Below, one piece after another: positions 34,491 through 44,807 of a DNA stretch of 64,000 bases; position 1 is the first letter of the stretch; each line of letters opens with the position of its first letter. Origin of the DNA: Teichococcus aerophilus. GTDB lineage: Bacteria; Pseudomonadota; Alphaproteobacteria; Acetobacterales; Acetobacteraceae. A program made the translations under genes and the position numbers. The DNA lies in assembly GCF_014490485.1 (NCBI RefSeq), contig NZ_JACTVA010000004.1, positions 1 to 64,000 of the forward strand, written 5' to 3'. Under the pieces are notes generated by a model, which made no database searches, was not told where the DNA came from, and saw only the letters and a program-made list of their open reading frames with translations.

Positions 34491-35398
34491 CGCCGCGCCC
34501 GGGCTTCCGCGGTGGAGACCAGCGCGGCGCCGGCCAGGATGATGCCGGCGCCCAGCCAGGACATGCCGTCCGGCGCCTCGGCGTAGATGATCCAGCCCGT
34601 CACCGCCATCACCGGCAGCCGCAGGTACTGGAACGGCCCGACGGCCGAGGCCTCGCCATACCGGAAGGCCTCCGTCATCAGGTAGATGATGGCCGGGCTG
34701 AACACCGCGAACACCACCAGCAGCCCGAGATCCGCCAGCCCGATCGGCTGCCAGCCCCAGATCGCCGCCGGCAGCACGCCGAGCGAGGTCACCAGCCCGA
34801 CCCAGCCGAGGATGGTGCCGGTGCTCTCGGTGCGCGTCAGCAGGCGGGTGGTCAGAGTCAGCCCGCACCAGGTGATGGAGGAACCCAGCGCCGCCGCCAC
34901 GCCGATCGGCGCCATCGCCATCAGCCCGGCGCCTTCCCACGGCCGCAGCATGACGCAGACGCCGGCGAAGCCCGCCATCACCCCTGCCCAGCGCACCAGC
35001 CCCACCTTCTCCCGCAGCACCGGCCCGGCCAGTAGCGTGGTGGCCATGACGTTGGTGAAGGACAGGGCGGTGGCGGTCGCCAGGCTCAGCTTGCCCAGGG
35101 AGAAATAATACAGCGCCCAGGTGGCGAGGGAGCAGAGCCCGCGCAGCACATGCATCGGCGCGTGCTGCGTCCGCAGCAATCCCCAGCCACCGGAAGCCAG
35201 CAGCGGCATCACCCATAGCAACTGGCCACAGGCGCGGAACAGCAGTTGCGTCGTCACCGGCACGCCACGCACCGTCAGCCAGCGGACAAACAGCGCCTCG
35301 GCCGAGAACACCATGGCGGCGCCGGCCATCAGCGCGGCGCCGCGCAGGTTGTCGGGCGCCGGCATCGCGCCGGCTCCCGCGGAACTCTTGCCGCTCAT
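34487..35398 (-). CDS. EamA/DMT family transporter 1
   Basis: Inner-membrane permease of 303 residues with ten predicted helices and two EamA repeats, starting after a short polar N-terminus (MSGKSSAGAGAMPAPDN). It shows TATALSFTNVMATTLLAGPVLREKVG in repeat one and FQYLRLPVMAVTGWIIYAEAPD in repeat two. It is paralogous to the gene downstream, with overlapping stop and start codons; the pair may work as a heterodimer or be a recent tandem duplication. A Met at residue 12 is an alternative start. Confidence 0.9.
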   Translation of the reverse strand: MSGKSSAGAGAMPAPDNLRGAALMAGAAMVFSAEALFVRWLTVRGVPVTTQLLFRACGQLLWVMPLLASGGWGLLRTQHAPMHVLRGLCSLATWALYYFSLGKLSLATATALSFTNVMATTLLAGPVLREKVGLVRWAGVMAGFAGVCVMLRPWEGAGLMAMAPIGVAAALGSSITWCGLTLTTRLLTRTESTGTILGWVGLVTSLGVLPAAIWGWQPIGLADLGLLVVFAVFSPAIIYLMTEAFRYGEASAVGPFQYLRLPVMAVTGWIIYAEAPDGMSWLGAGIILAGAALVSTAEARARR

Positions 35399-35655
35399 GC
35401 GCAGGGTGCGTGCATCGTGTGGGGGCGCATCGGGTTTGTACCGATCATGCGGTCGGGGCCTGCATCGCGCTCATGCGCCATGGCAGGGTGCAGGTCGGCG
35501 CGGCATGGATGGTTCGACTCCCCGGTCTCTCCCCGTCAGGGTGCGGCCGGAGCGGAGCAGCGGCAAGGGCATCGCGGCCGATTCCGTGGCCCCGCGTTGC
35601 GCGCTGGCGAAGCCGGCTCTACCCGTTTTGCGGCGCAGCAGAGAGGAGCACCCCG

Positions 35656-37293
35656 ATGGAAACCGTGACGATGGTGCTGGTGCTGCTGCTGGCGGTGGTT
35701 GCCAGCGGCTTCATGGTCCGCCTCTCGCCCATCCCTCTGCCGTTGCCGATCCTGCAGATCGGCCTGGGGGCGCTGTTGGCCTACGGCACGCATTTCCAGG
35801 TGGAACTGCAGCCGGAGCTCTTCTTCCTGCTGTTCCTGCCGCCGCTGCTGTTCCTCGATGGCTGGCGCATCCCCAAGCGCGGCCTGTTCCGGGATGGCGC
35901 CACGATCGTCGAGCTGGCGCTGGGGCTGGTGATCTTCACCGTGCTCGGCGTCGGCGTCCTCATCCACTGGATGATCCCCGAGATGCCGCTGGCGGTGGCC
36001 TTCGCCCTGGCCGCCGTGCTCTCGCCCACCGACCCCATCGCCGTCTCCGCCGTCGCGGCCCGCGTGCCCATCCCGCACCGGCTGATGCACATCCTGGAAG
36101 GCGAGAGCCTGCTGAACGACGCCTCCGGCCTGGTCTGCCTGCGCTTCGCGGTGGCGGCGGCGCTGACCGGCAGCTTCTCGCTCTCTTCCGCCGCGCTTAC
36201 CTTCGTCTCGCTTGCACTGGGCGGCATCGCGCTGGGCATCGCCGTGACGTGGGTGGTGATGTGGGGCCTTGGCCGTCTGGTGCGCCGCATCGGCGAGGAC
36301 CCGGGGCTACAGACGCTGGTCAGCCTGCTGATCCCCTTCGGTGCCTACCTGGCGGCCGAGCATTTCCACTTCTCCGGCATCCTCGCCGCCGTCGCCGCCG
36401 GCGTGACGATGAACTACGCCGAGATCTTCGGCCAGGCACTGGCCGCCACCCGCATGCGCCGCACCGCGGTGTGGGATACGGTGCAGTTCGCCGCCAACGG
36501 CATCATCTTCGTCCTGCTGGGCGAGCAGCTTCCCGGCATCCTGGACCGCGCCACCCTCCAAGGGACCGAGCCCTGGACGCTGCTGGCCTATGTCATGGTC
36601 ATCGCGCTCTCGCTCGGCCTGCTGCGGCTGTTCTGGGTGTGGGCCTCGCTGCAATTCACCCTCTACAAGGCGCGGCGGAAAGGGCAGCCGCGCCCGCCGG
36701 TCCATTGGCGCGTGCTGGTCGCGGCCTCCCTGGCCGGGGTGCGCGGCGCCATCACCCTGGCCGGCGTGCTGACCCTGCCGCTGGTGATGGAGGATGGCTC
36801 CCCCTTCCCGGCGCGGGACCTGGCGATCTTCCTGGCCATGGGCGTCATTCTGGTGTCGCTGGCCGGTGCCAGCATCCTGCTGCCGCCCGTGCTGCGCGGG
36901 CTGGAACTGCCGCCCGAGGCGCATGAGGCGCAGGAGCAGGACCGCGCCCGCCGCGCCGCCGCCGACGCCGCGGTGACCGAGATCGAACGCCTGCAACACG
37001 AACTCGCCGCCGGCAAATCCGATGCCGACCTGTATGCCGAGGCCGCGACGCTCAGCATGGAACCTTACCGCCGGCAGGTGGACGGCGCCCAGCTGGCGCC
37101 CGAGGAAGCCGACCGCCACGCCCGCATCGCCGCCATCGAACGCCGCCTGCGCCTGGCCGGGCTGAAGGCGGAGCGCGACGCGCTCTACCGCCTGCGCCGC
37201 GCCCGGCAGATCGAGGACACCACCCTGGCCCGCATGGTGCGCGAGATCGACCTGGCCGAGGCACGCTACGCCGATGGCGGGCGGGCGGTCTGA
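35656..37293 (+). CDS. Na+/H+ antiporter, CPA1 family (YjcE/NhaP-like)
   Basis: Monovalent cation/proton antiporter of 545 residues. About twelve membrane helices (to about residue 420) include the ion-site motifs SPTDPIAVSAV (about 119-129) and EGESLLNDASGLV (about 143-155), where the Asn-Asp pair is diagnostic of CPA1. A charged, helical cytoplasmic tail of about 120 residues follows (ARRAAADAAVTEIERLQHEL). GAGAGGAG precedes the ATG. The 257-bp gap upstream must hold its promoter; I see no clear hexamers there. Confidence 0.92.
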   Translation: METVTMVLVLLLAVVASGFMVRLSPIPLPLPILQIGLGALLAYGTHFQVELQPELFFLLFLPPLLFLDGWRIPKRGLFRDGATIVELALGLVIFTVLGVGVLIHWMIPEMPLAVAFALAAVLSPTDPIAVSAVAARVPIPHRLMHILEGESLLNDASGLVCLRFAVAAALTGSFSLSSAALTFVSLALGGIALGIAVTWVVMWGLGRLVRRIGEDPGLQTLVSLLIPFGAYLAAEHFHFSGILAAVAAGVTMNYAEIFGQALAATRMRRTAVWDTVQFAANGIIFVLLGEQLPGILDRATLQGTEPWTLLAYVMVIALSLGLLRLFWVWASLQFTLYKARRKGQPRPPVHWRVLVAASLAGVRGAITLAGVLTLPLVMEDGSPFPARDLAIFLAMGVILVSLAGASILLPPVLRGLELPPEAHEAQEQDRARRAAADAAVTEIERLQHELAAGKSDADLYAEAATLSMEPYRRQVDGAQLAPEEADRHARIAAIERRLRLAGLKAERDALYRLRRARQIEDTTLARMVREIDLAEARYADGGRAV

Positions 37294-37317
37294 CCGCTTC
37301 GCCCTGCGCGGCATCGG

Positions 37318-37360
37318 GAGGAAGGACGGGGAATTCCTTCCCCGGCCTTCCTTCTTTCCC
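37318..37360. repeat. Convergent-junction repeat, single arm (copy E)
   Basis: One arm of the repeat family in the 82-bp gap between the convergent antiporter and MBL genes. It has GAAGGaCGGGGAA, a TTCC loop (GGAA on the other strand) and TTCCCCGGCCTTC, followed by CTTCTTT. No partner arm or central hairpin is present; there is no room for one. Confidence 0.75.
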
Positions 37361-37375
37361 CGGAAGCGCCCGCGT

Positions 37376-38209
37376 TCAGGCCGGCACCACCCGATACCCG
37401 GCCCCCGCCGCTTCCAGCACGCCGAAGCCCGGTACATGCGCCCCGGCCACCACCCAGCCTTCGGCGGCGGCGCGGGCCAGGGTGGCATGGCGGCTCTGGG
37501 CGGCCAGGGTGGGGTCGATGTCGTAGGACAGGCCGGCATCCGGGTCGGCGGCCTGGGCGGTGAACAGGTGCAGCAGGTCGGCCCACAGTAGGAGGCTGTG
37601 AGGCGTGCCGTGCAGCAGGTAGCCGGTATGGCCGGGCGTGTGGCCGGGCAGGGGCACCGCCTCGATCCCCGGGAAGGCGGCGATGGGCCCGCTGGGGATG
37701 GGGCGGATGCGGCCTTCATAGGCGCGTAGCAGCTTGGCGGTGATGTCGAAGGCCCCATGCCGCGCCACGGGCAATGCCGCGCGGGCGGCGGGGTCGGTGA
37801 AGAAGTGCAGGTCGGCCTCGGGCACCAGGATCTCGGCACGGGGCAGCCAGGCGGATGCACCGTCCGCGCCTTGCAGCAGCCCCAGGGCGTGGTCGCCATG
37901 CAGGTGGGTCAGCAGTACCCGCGCCACCTGTTCCGGTGCCACGCCGGCCTGCTGCAGGGCGGCGCGGGCATGGCCCAGCTGCGGGCCCCAGGCATCGCCG
38001 GTGCCGGCATCGACCAGCGCGATGCCGTCCGGCCCGCGCAGCAGGAAGCAGTTCACGTCCATCCGCAGCGTCGGCCCGGCCTGGTCGATCAGCGCCTGCC
38101 GGGCCGCCGGCCCGCCCGGGTGCAGAAGGACGTCGGAGGACGGCTCGAACACCCCATCCAGCAGATGCACCACGCTGTACGCGCCGAATTGCCGCACGCT
38201 GCCCGTCAT
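37376..38209 (-). CDS. MBL-fold metallo-hydrolase (quorum-quenching lactonase-like layout)
   Basis: Protein of 277 residues with the metallo-beta-lactamase fold. Zinc ligands: LLTHLHGDHALG (about 99-110), PGHTPGHTGYLL (about 187-198) and the Asp of LLWADLLHL. The N-terminal layout (DVNCFLLRGPDGIALVDAGTG) is shared with AHL lactonase-like and glyoxalase II-like enzymes, so the substrate cannot be fixed. GGAGG nine bases upstream selects the ATG at 38209. The upstream metallophosphoesterase gene on the same strand may share its transcript. Confidence 0.82.
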   Translation of the reverse strand: MTGSVRQFGAYSVVHLLDGVFEPSSDVLLHPGGPAARQALIDQAGPTLRMDVNCFLLRGPDGIALVDAGTGDAWGPQLGHARAALQQAGVAPEQVARVLLTHLHGDHALGLLQGADGASAWLPRAEILVPEADLHFFTDPAARAALPVARHGAFDITAKLLRAYEGRIRPIPSGPIAAFPGIEAVPLPGHTPGHTGYLLHGTPHSLLLWADLLHLFTAQAADPDAGLSYDIDPTLAAQSRHATLARAAAEGWVVAGAHVPGFGVLEAAGAGYRVVPA

Positions 38210-38297
38210 TGCCCGAGGCCTCCAAGCCACAAGATGCGCCTTGGCCATACGCCCGGGCCGGGGCCGGGGGAAGCGCGCCGGCAGCGTGGCAGCACCG

Positions 38298-39149
38298 CTA
38301 CTCGGCGGCGCCACGGGCCGCCATGTCGGTCACCCGCTCCTGCGGCCAGGCGGGGGCGGGGGCGGGCACCCAGGCGGTGCCGTTCCAGCGCCGCGGCTCG
38401 ATGCGGGCGGTGCCCTGCTCGATGATGATGCGGTTGAAGGCATTGGGGTCGCCACGCAGCCGGGTGGAGATGGCGGAGCCCGCCTGCACCACCATCAGGT
38501 CCGGCTGCTGCCGGCGCAGCAGGCCGGTGCGCGGGCCGGCGGCACCGCGATGCAGCCGCACATATTCGCGGTGCAGGTGGCCGGAGAGGATCAGCCGCAC
38601 CCCCGCCTTGGCCAGCCGTTCCAGCGCCGGGGCGGCGTGCTTGGCCAGCGGGGTTTCCGGCTGCTCCTCCGGCGCCAGGAAGGGATGGTGGGCGACGACG
38701 ATGCGGAACAGGTTGCTGGGCAGCGCCTCCAGCCGCTCCAGCAACTTCTCCAGCCCGTGCTTGCCGACGCGGCCGCCTTCCCAGGAGAGGTGCAGCCCGC
38801 CGCGGATGACGGTGTTCAGCCCGATCACCGCGATCTCGTCATCCTGCCATAGCGGCTCGGTCTCCGGCGCCACATGGGCCCGCCAGCGGCCGAACGGGTC
38901 CATGAACCGCTCCCACGGATAGAAGGCGGTGATGTCGTGGTTGCCCGGCACCGCGATCATCGGCGCCTTCAGCCGCCCCAGCCAGGCGGCGGCGGCGCGG
39001 TACTCGCGGTTGCGCGCCCGCATGGTCAGGTCGCCACTGACGGCGACCAGGTGTGCCGGATGGTCGTTCAGCTCAGTGACCAGCGCCTCCGCCGCCAGGG
39101 CATCGATCCGGTCGAAATGCAGGTCGGAAATATGGTCGATCACCCTCAT
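38298..39149 (-). CDS. Calcineurin-like metallophosphoesterase
   Basis: Protein of 283 residues of the CpdA-like phosphodiesterase group. Metal-site motifs in order: SDLHFDRID (about 8-16), SGDLTMRARNREY (about 38-50), PGNHD (about 68-72), VVAHHPFL (about 150-157) and SGHLHREY (about 193-200). The group includes cAMP and phospholipid phosphodiesterases. It overlaps the lipid kinase gene upstream by 4 bp, so a lipid or nucleotide phosphate substrate is possible; this is inference. Confidence 0.88.
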   Translation of the reverse strand: MRVIDHISDLHFDRIDALAAEALVTELNDHPAHLVAVSGDLTMRARNREYRAAAAWLGRLKAPMIAVPGNHDITAFYPWERFMDPFGRWRAHVAPETEPLWQDDEIAVIGLNTVIRGGLHLSWEGGRVGKHGLEKLLERLEALPSNLFRIVVAHHPFLAPEEQPETPLAKHAAPALERLAKAGVRLILSGHLHREYVRLHRGAAGPRTGLLRRQQPDLMVVQAGSAISTRLRGDPNAFNRIIIEQGTARIEPRRWNGTAWVPAPAPAWPQERVTDMAARGAAE

Positions 39150-40105
39150 GCCGCATCCTCTCCCCGGCCATCCGCCTGGGGGGCGGGGGCCAGTACACGC
39201 AACGCGCCGGGGCGGATGACGTAACGCAGGGGGGTTTCCAGCAGCATCGCCTCACCATCATTCATCACCCGCACATGGCGGCTGCGGCTGACGATCTCCA
39301 GGGCCGTGGCCTCGCGGGAGATCAGGTCATCGTGCCGGCGCCAGCGCCCCATGGCCATCGCGGCCAGCAGCCGCACCGCCCACCAGACGCCGAAACCCCT
39401 GGCGGCATGCAGGTTCAGTACGCCCTCATCCAGCCTTGGGCGATGGAACAGCCGGCCCGGCGCCTCGACATACCGGTTGTTCACGATGGAGAGCGCGCGG
39501 GTCCAGATGCGCTGCATCGGCGCGCCGTCGCAGCGCAGGCCCATCCGCTTCGGTGGGTAGCGCCACAGTGCCCGGGCGAAGGCCAGTGCCACCCGCCAGC
39601 GGCTGGCCAGCCCGTCCTTGCCGCGCACCTTTTCCCGGTGCAGGCCCATGCGGTTGGGCAGGCCGATGACGGACTGGCAGAGGAACACCTCGCCATTCAC
39701 CTCGGCCACGTCGATGGCGCGTAGCGTCGCCCGGCCCAGCGCGCGCGCGGCTTCCTCCGGCTCCAGCGGCATGCCGAGATCGCGCGCCAGCAGGTTGAGC
39801 GTGCCCAGCGGCAGCACCGCCAGCGCCACCTTACCACCCGCCAGCCGGGCGGCGACCGAGCGCACGGTGCCGTCGCCGCCGCCCACCACCAGCACATCGG
39901 GGTGGAGCGCCAGCGCGGCGTCCAGCTTGGCGGCCAGGTCCTTCCCGGCTTCGTCGCCGATCTCGGTAATCTCCAATCCGGCCTGCCGGAGTGCGGCGGG
40001 CAGCTGGGTCAGCAACTCCGGCCGGTCGAGCATCGTGCCGGCACGAGGGTTGAGCAGCAGGGCGGCGCGCAAGGGCAGGGTCCAGTCATGCAGGCGCCCC
40101 GCCAA
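39146..40105 (-). CDS. Diacylglycerol/lipid kinase family protein
   Basis: Cytoplasmic kinase of 319 residues of the DAGK_cat/YegS family that phosphorylates lipids such as diacylglycerol. N-terminal fold with LLNPRAGTML (about 17-26), the nucleotide-binding VVGGGDGTVRSVAARL (about 72-87) and PLGTLNLLARDLGMP (about 97-111). The C-terminal beta-sandwich region contains NNRYVEAPGRLFHRP. Overlap with the phosphoesterase gene downstream suggests functional coupling. Confidence 0.9.
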   Translation of the reverse strand: MAGRLHDWTLPLRAALLLNPRAGTMLDRPELLTQLPAALRQAGLEITEIGDEAGKDLAAKLDAALALHPDVLVVGGGDGTVRSVAARLAGGKVALAVLPLGTLNLLARDLGMPLEPEEAARALGRATLRAIDVAEVNGEVFLCQSVIGLPNRMGLHREKVRGKDGLASRWRVALAFARALWRYPPKRMGLRCDGAPMQRIWTRALSIVNNRYVEAPGRLFHRPRLDEGVLNLHAARGFGVWWAVRLLAAMAMGRWRRHDDLISREATALEIVSRSRHVRVMNDGEAMLLETPLRYVIRPGALRVLAPAPQADGRGEDAA

Positions 40106-40225
40106 CGCCCTGGCAAGGCCGAGGTTGCGATTGGTCCATGTGTCTAAATTTTTAGGGGCGATTCAGGACGCGTTCATTATTAGCGCCGATATTGAGTCTA
40201 CGGACATCAAACAGGAGAAGTCCCG

Positions 40226-40336
40226 ATGAACTCGAACCCCAAGGCTCCCATCAGCACCCTGCAATCCCTGATCGACCTGCCCTGGTGCGCCCCGCTGTTC
40301 GGCACCCTGCCTTCCCCGCTGCCACGGAAGCCCTGA
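40226..40336 (+). CDS. Small ORF, 36-residue peptide
   Basis: ATG at 40226 with AGGAG at 40212-40216 gives a 36-residue peptide, MNSNPKAPIS then TLQSLIDLPWCAPLF and a Pro-rich end LPSPLPRKP. It has a short hydrophobic centre, one Cys, and no signal peptide. The AT-rich stretch at 40138-40200 could carry its promoter, and a bidirectional terminator at 40374-40410 follows. It converges on acnA. I do not recognise a family. The combination of AT-rich upstream region, ribosome binding site and terminator makes it more credible than a chance ORF. Confidence 0.5.
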   Translation: MNSNPKAPISTLQSLIDLPWCAPLFGTLPSPLPRKP

Positions 40337-40373
40337 CAGGCGGCGTTCCCACCGACCCACCGAGTGCCCACGA

Positions 40374-40410
40374 AAAAGGGCGCGGCCCGTGAACCGGACC
40401 GCGCCCTTTT
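40374..40410. terminator. Bidirectional terminator of acnA and the small ORF
   Basis: AAAAGGGCGCGG pairs with CCGCGCCCTTTT; A- and T-tracts on the two sides make it usable from both strands. It lies 38 bp beyond the small ORF and 44 bp beyond the acnA stop. Confidence 0.9.
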
Positions 40411-40453
40411 CGTATGCCCGGCCCCGGTAAGGGGGGGCCGGAGCGGTTCAGCC

Positions 40454-43159
<2,706 letters not shown>

Positions 43160-43265
43160 GGTTGGGGTACCCCACGTCATATTGCTGCGAACGCTGCCGC
43201 TTATTACACGCTTGCCTCCCTTGGTCCATCGGCGCCGGGGACCCTGGGGAGCCTCACGCCACATC

Positions 43266-43868
43266 ATGTTGGAAGCGCACGAACTGGCCGCAATACGGGG
43301 CGAAAGGGTGGTCTTCGCCGGACTGTCCTTTTCCTTGTCGCCAGGAGAAGCCTTGTTGCTGACCGGGGCGAACGGCGCCGGCAAGTCCACGCTGCTGCGG
43401 CTGCTGGCGGGGCTGGTGCCGCCGGCGGAAGGTTCCTTGCTGTGGCATGGCAGCGATGCCCTGGCGGACGGCCCCGCCCACGCCGCCCGCCTGCGCTACC
43501 TGGCGCATGCCGATGCGCTGAAGCCCGGCCTGACGCTGGAGGAGAATCTGGCCTTCTGGGCCCGGCTCTGGGGCGGCGGCGTCGGCTCCGCGCTGGCGGC
43601 GGTGGGGCTGGAAGGGCTTGGCCACCTGCCGGCACGCATGCTCTCCGCCGGGCAGAAGCGGCGGGGGGCCCTGGCGAGGCTGGCGCTGACGCCGGTGCCG
43701 CTCTGGCTGCTGGATGAACCGAGCGTCGGGCTGGACGCCGCCTCCATCACTCGCTTCGGTACCCTGCTGGCGGCGCACCGGGAGGCCGGCGGCATGGTGG
43801 TGGCTGCCACGCATGTGGACCTGCCGCTGCCCGGCGCCCGCGCCCTGCGCCTGGGCGGGGCGGCATGA
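43266..43868 (+). CDS. ccmA: Haem exporter ATP-binding protein CcmA
   Basis: ATPase of the CcmABCD complex, which releases haem-loaded CcmE for cytochrome c maturation. The protein has 200 residues. Walker [11 protein letters not shown] (about 33-42), signature LSAGQKRR (the CcmA form, with Ala-Gly), Walker [13 protein letters not shown] and the switch His of AATHVDL. The short length is typical of CcmA. It overlaps ccmB by 4 bp. The ccmC gene normally next in line is not here. Confidence 0.92.
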   Translation: MLEAHELAAIRGERVVFAGLSFSLSPGEALLLTGANGAGKSTLLRLLAGLVPPAEGSLLWHGSDALADGPAHAARLRYLAHADALKPGLTLEENLAFWARLWGGGVGSALAAVGLEGLGHLPARMLSAGQKRRGALARLALTPVPLWLLDEPSVGLDAASITRFGTLLAAHREAGGMVVAATHVDLPLPGARALRLGGAA

Positions 43869-44515
43869 TCGCCCTGCTGAAGCGCGAATGGCTGCTGGCC
43901 GCCCGCCACCCGGGCGACACCCTGGCCGCCATGCTGTTCTTCCTGCTGGTGACGGCGCTGTTCCCCTTCGGCGTCGGCCCGGCGCCGGAGACCCTGGCCC
44001 GCATCGCGCCCGGCGCGCTGCTCTCCGCCGCGCTGCTGGCGGCGCTGCTGCCGCTGGACCGGCTGTTCGCGGCGGAGGCCGAGGACGGCTCGCTGGATCA
44101 ACTGCTGCTCTCCGGCCTCTCCGGCGCGCAGATCGCCCTGGTCAAGGCGCTGGCGCACTGGCTGACCACGGGCGGGCCGCTGCTGCTGGCCAGCCCGGTG
44201 GCCGCCGCCATGCTGAACCTGCCGGTCGGGGCCTGGGGCGTCGCCGCCCTGGTGCTGGGGCTGGCGACGCTGTTCCTCTCCCTGCTCGGCACCGCCGGGG
44301 CGGCGCTGACGCTGGGGGCGCGGCGCGGCGGCGTGCTGCTGCCGCTGCTGGTGCTGCCGCTGGCCATCCCCGCCATGATCTTCGGTGCCGCCGGCATCGA
44401 GGCCGCGGCCAGCGGCGTCGCCTGGCGGCCCTTCGTTCTGTTGCTGGCGGCACTGACGGCGGCGGCCCTGCCGCTGGCGCCGATCGCGGCCGGGGCGGCG
44501 CTGCGGGCGGAATAG
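43865..44515 (+). CDS. ccmB: Haem exporter permease CcmB
   Basis: Membrane subunit of the CcmABCD complex. The protein has 216 residues with six hydrophobic segments and the family N-terminus LLKREWLLAARHPGDTLAAMLFFLLVTALFPFGVGP. It also contains DGSLDQLLLSGLSG, the cytoplasmic loop that contacts CcmA. ATGA overlap with ccmA. The operon ends here: an AT-rich intergenic region and an unrelated binding-protein gene follow. Confidence 0.93.
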   Translation: MIALLKREWLLAARHPGDTLAAMLFFLLVTALFPFGVGPAPETLARIAPGALLSAALLAALLPLDRLFAAEAEDGSLDQLLLSGLSGAQIALVKALAHWLTTGGPLLLASPVAAAMLNLPVGAWGVAALVLGLATLFLSLLGTAGAALTLGARRGGVLLPLLVLPLAIPAMIFGAAGIEAAASGVAWRPFVLLLAALTAAALPLAPIAAGAALRAE

Positions 44516-44807
44516 TCCGGGCGCGGCCTGCGCCGCCGGGCAGGAGTGCGCTAACTCCCACCTGCATGCATTAATGCTATATTCCACGCGTAATTAAACC
44601 GAACCATCTTTTCAAAACGTAACTAAAGCGTGTATCTAACGAAGAACACACTTCGTGAGTGGAATCATGCTGCCGCCCGCCTGCCGAACCCTGCCCAACC
44701 ACAGCGCCGTACCCGGCGCGGCAGGTGCGGGTGCGCGATGTCGCGGGATGGTCCAGCCCGAACGGCCAACCCGCCCTCCCGTATTCCCTGCCTGAACGGA
44801 GCCTTCC
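44516..44807. promoter_or_regulatory. AT-rich intergenic region upstream of the second orphan SBP
   Basis: 292-bp gap. Bases 44565-44665 are strongly AT-rich for this genome and contain a short palindrome GCATTAATGC (44568-44577), TATATT at about 44578, and two similar blocks CGTAATTAAA and CGTAACTAAA. It probably carries the SBP promoter. No single -35/-10 pair stands out. The rest (44670-44800) is GC-rich leader without a recognisable structure. Confidence 0.4.

Noticed and set aside
35500-35540. GTTCGACTCC, like the T-arm of a tRNA, upstream of the antiporter gene
   Set aside because: Flanking bases do not form a T stem, and no acceptor, D or anticodon arm can be drawn around it.
40226-40336. 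Small ORF as a RiPP precursor or toxin
   Set aside because: No radical-SAM, cyclodehydratase, protease, immunity or antitoxin gene is near; I keep it as an unknown peptide.
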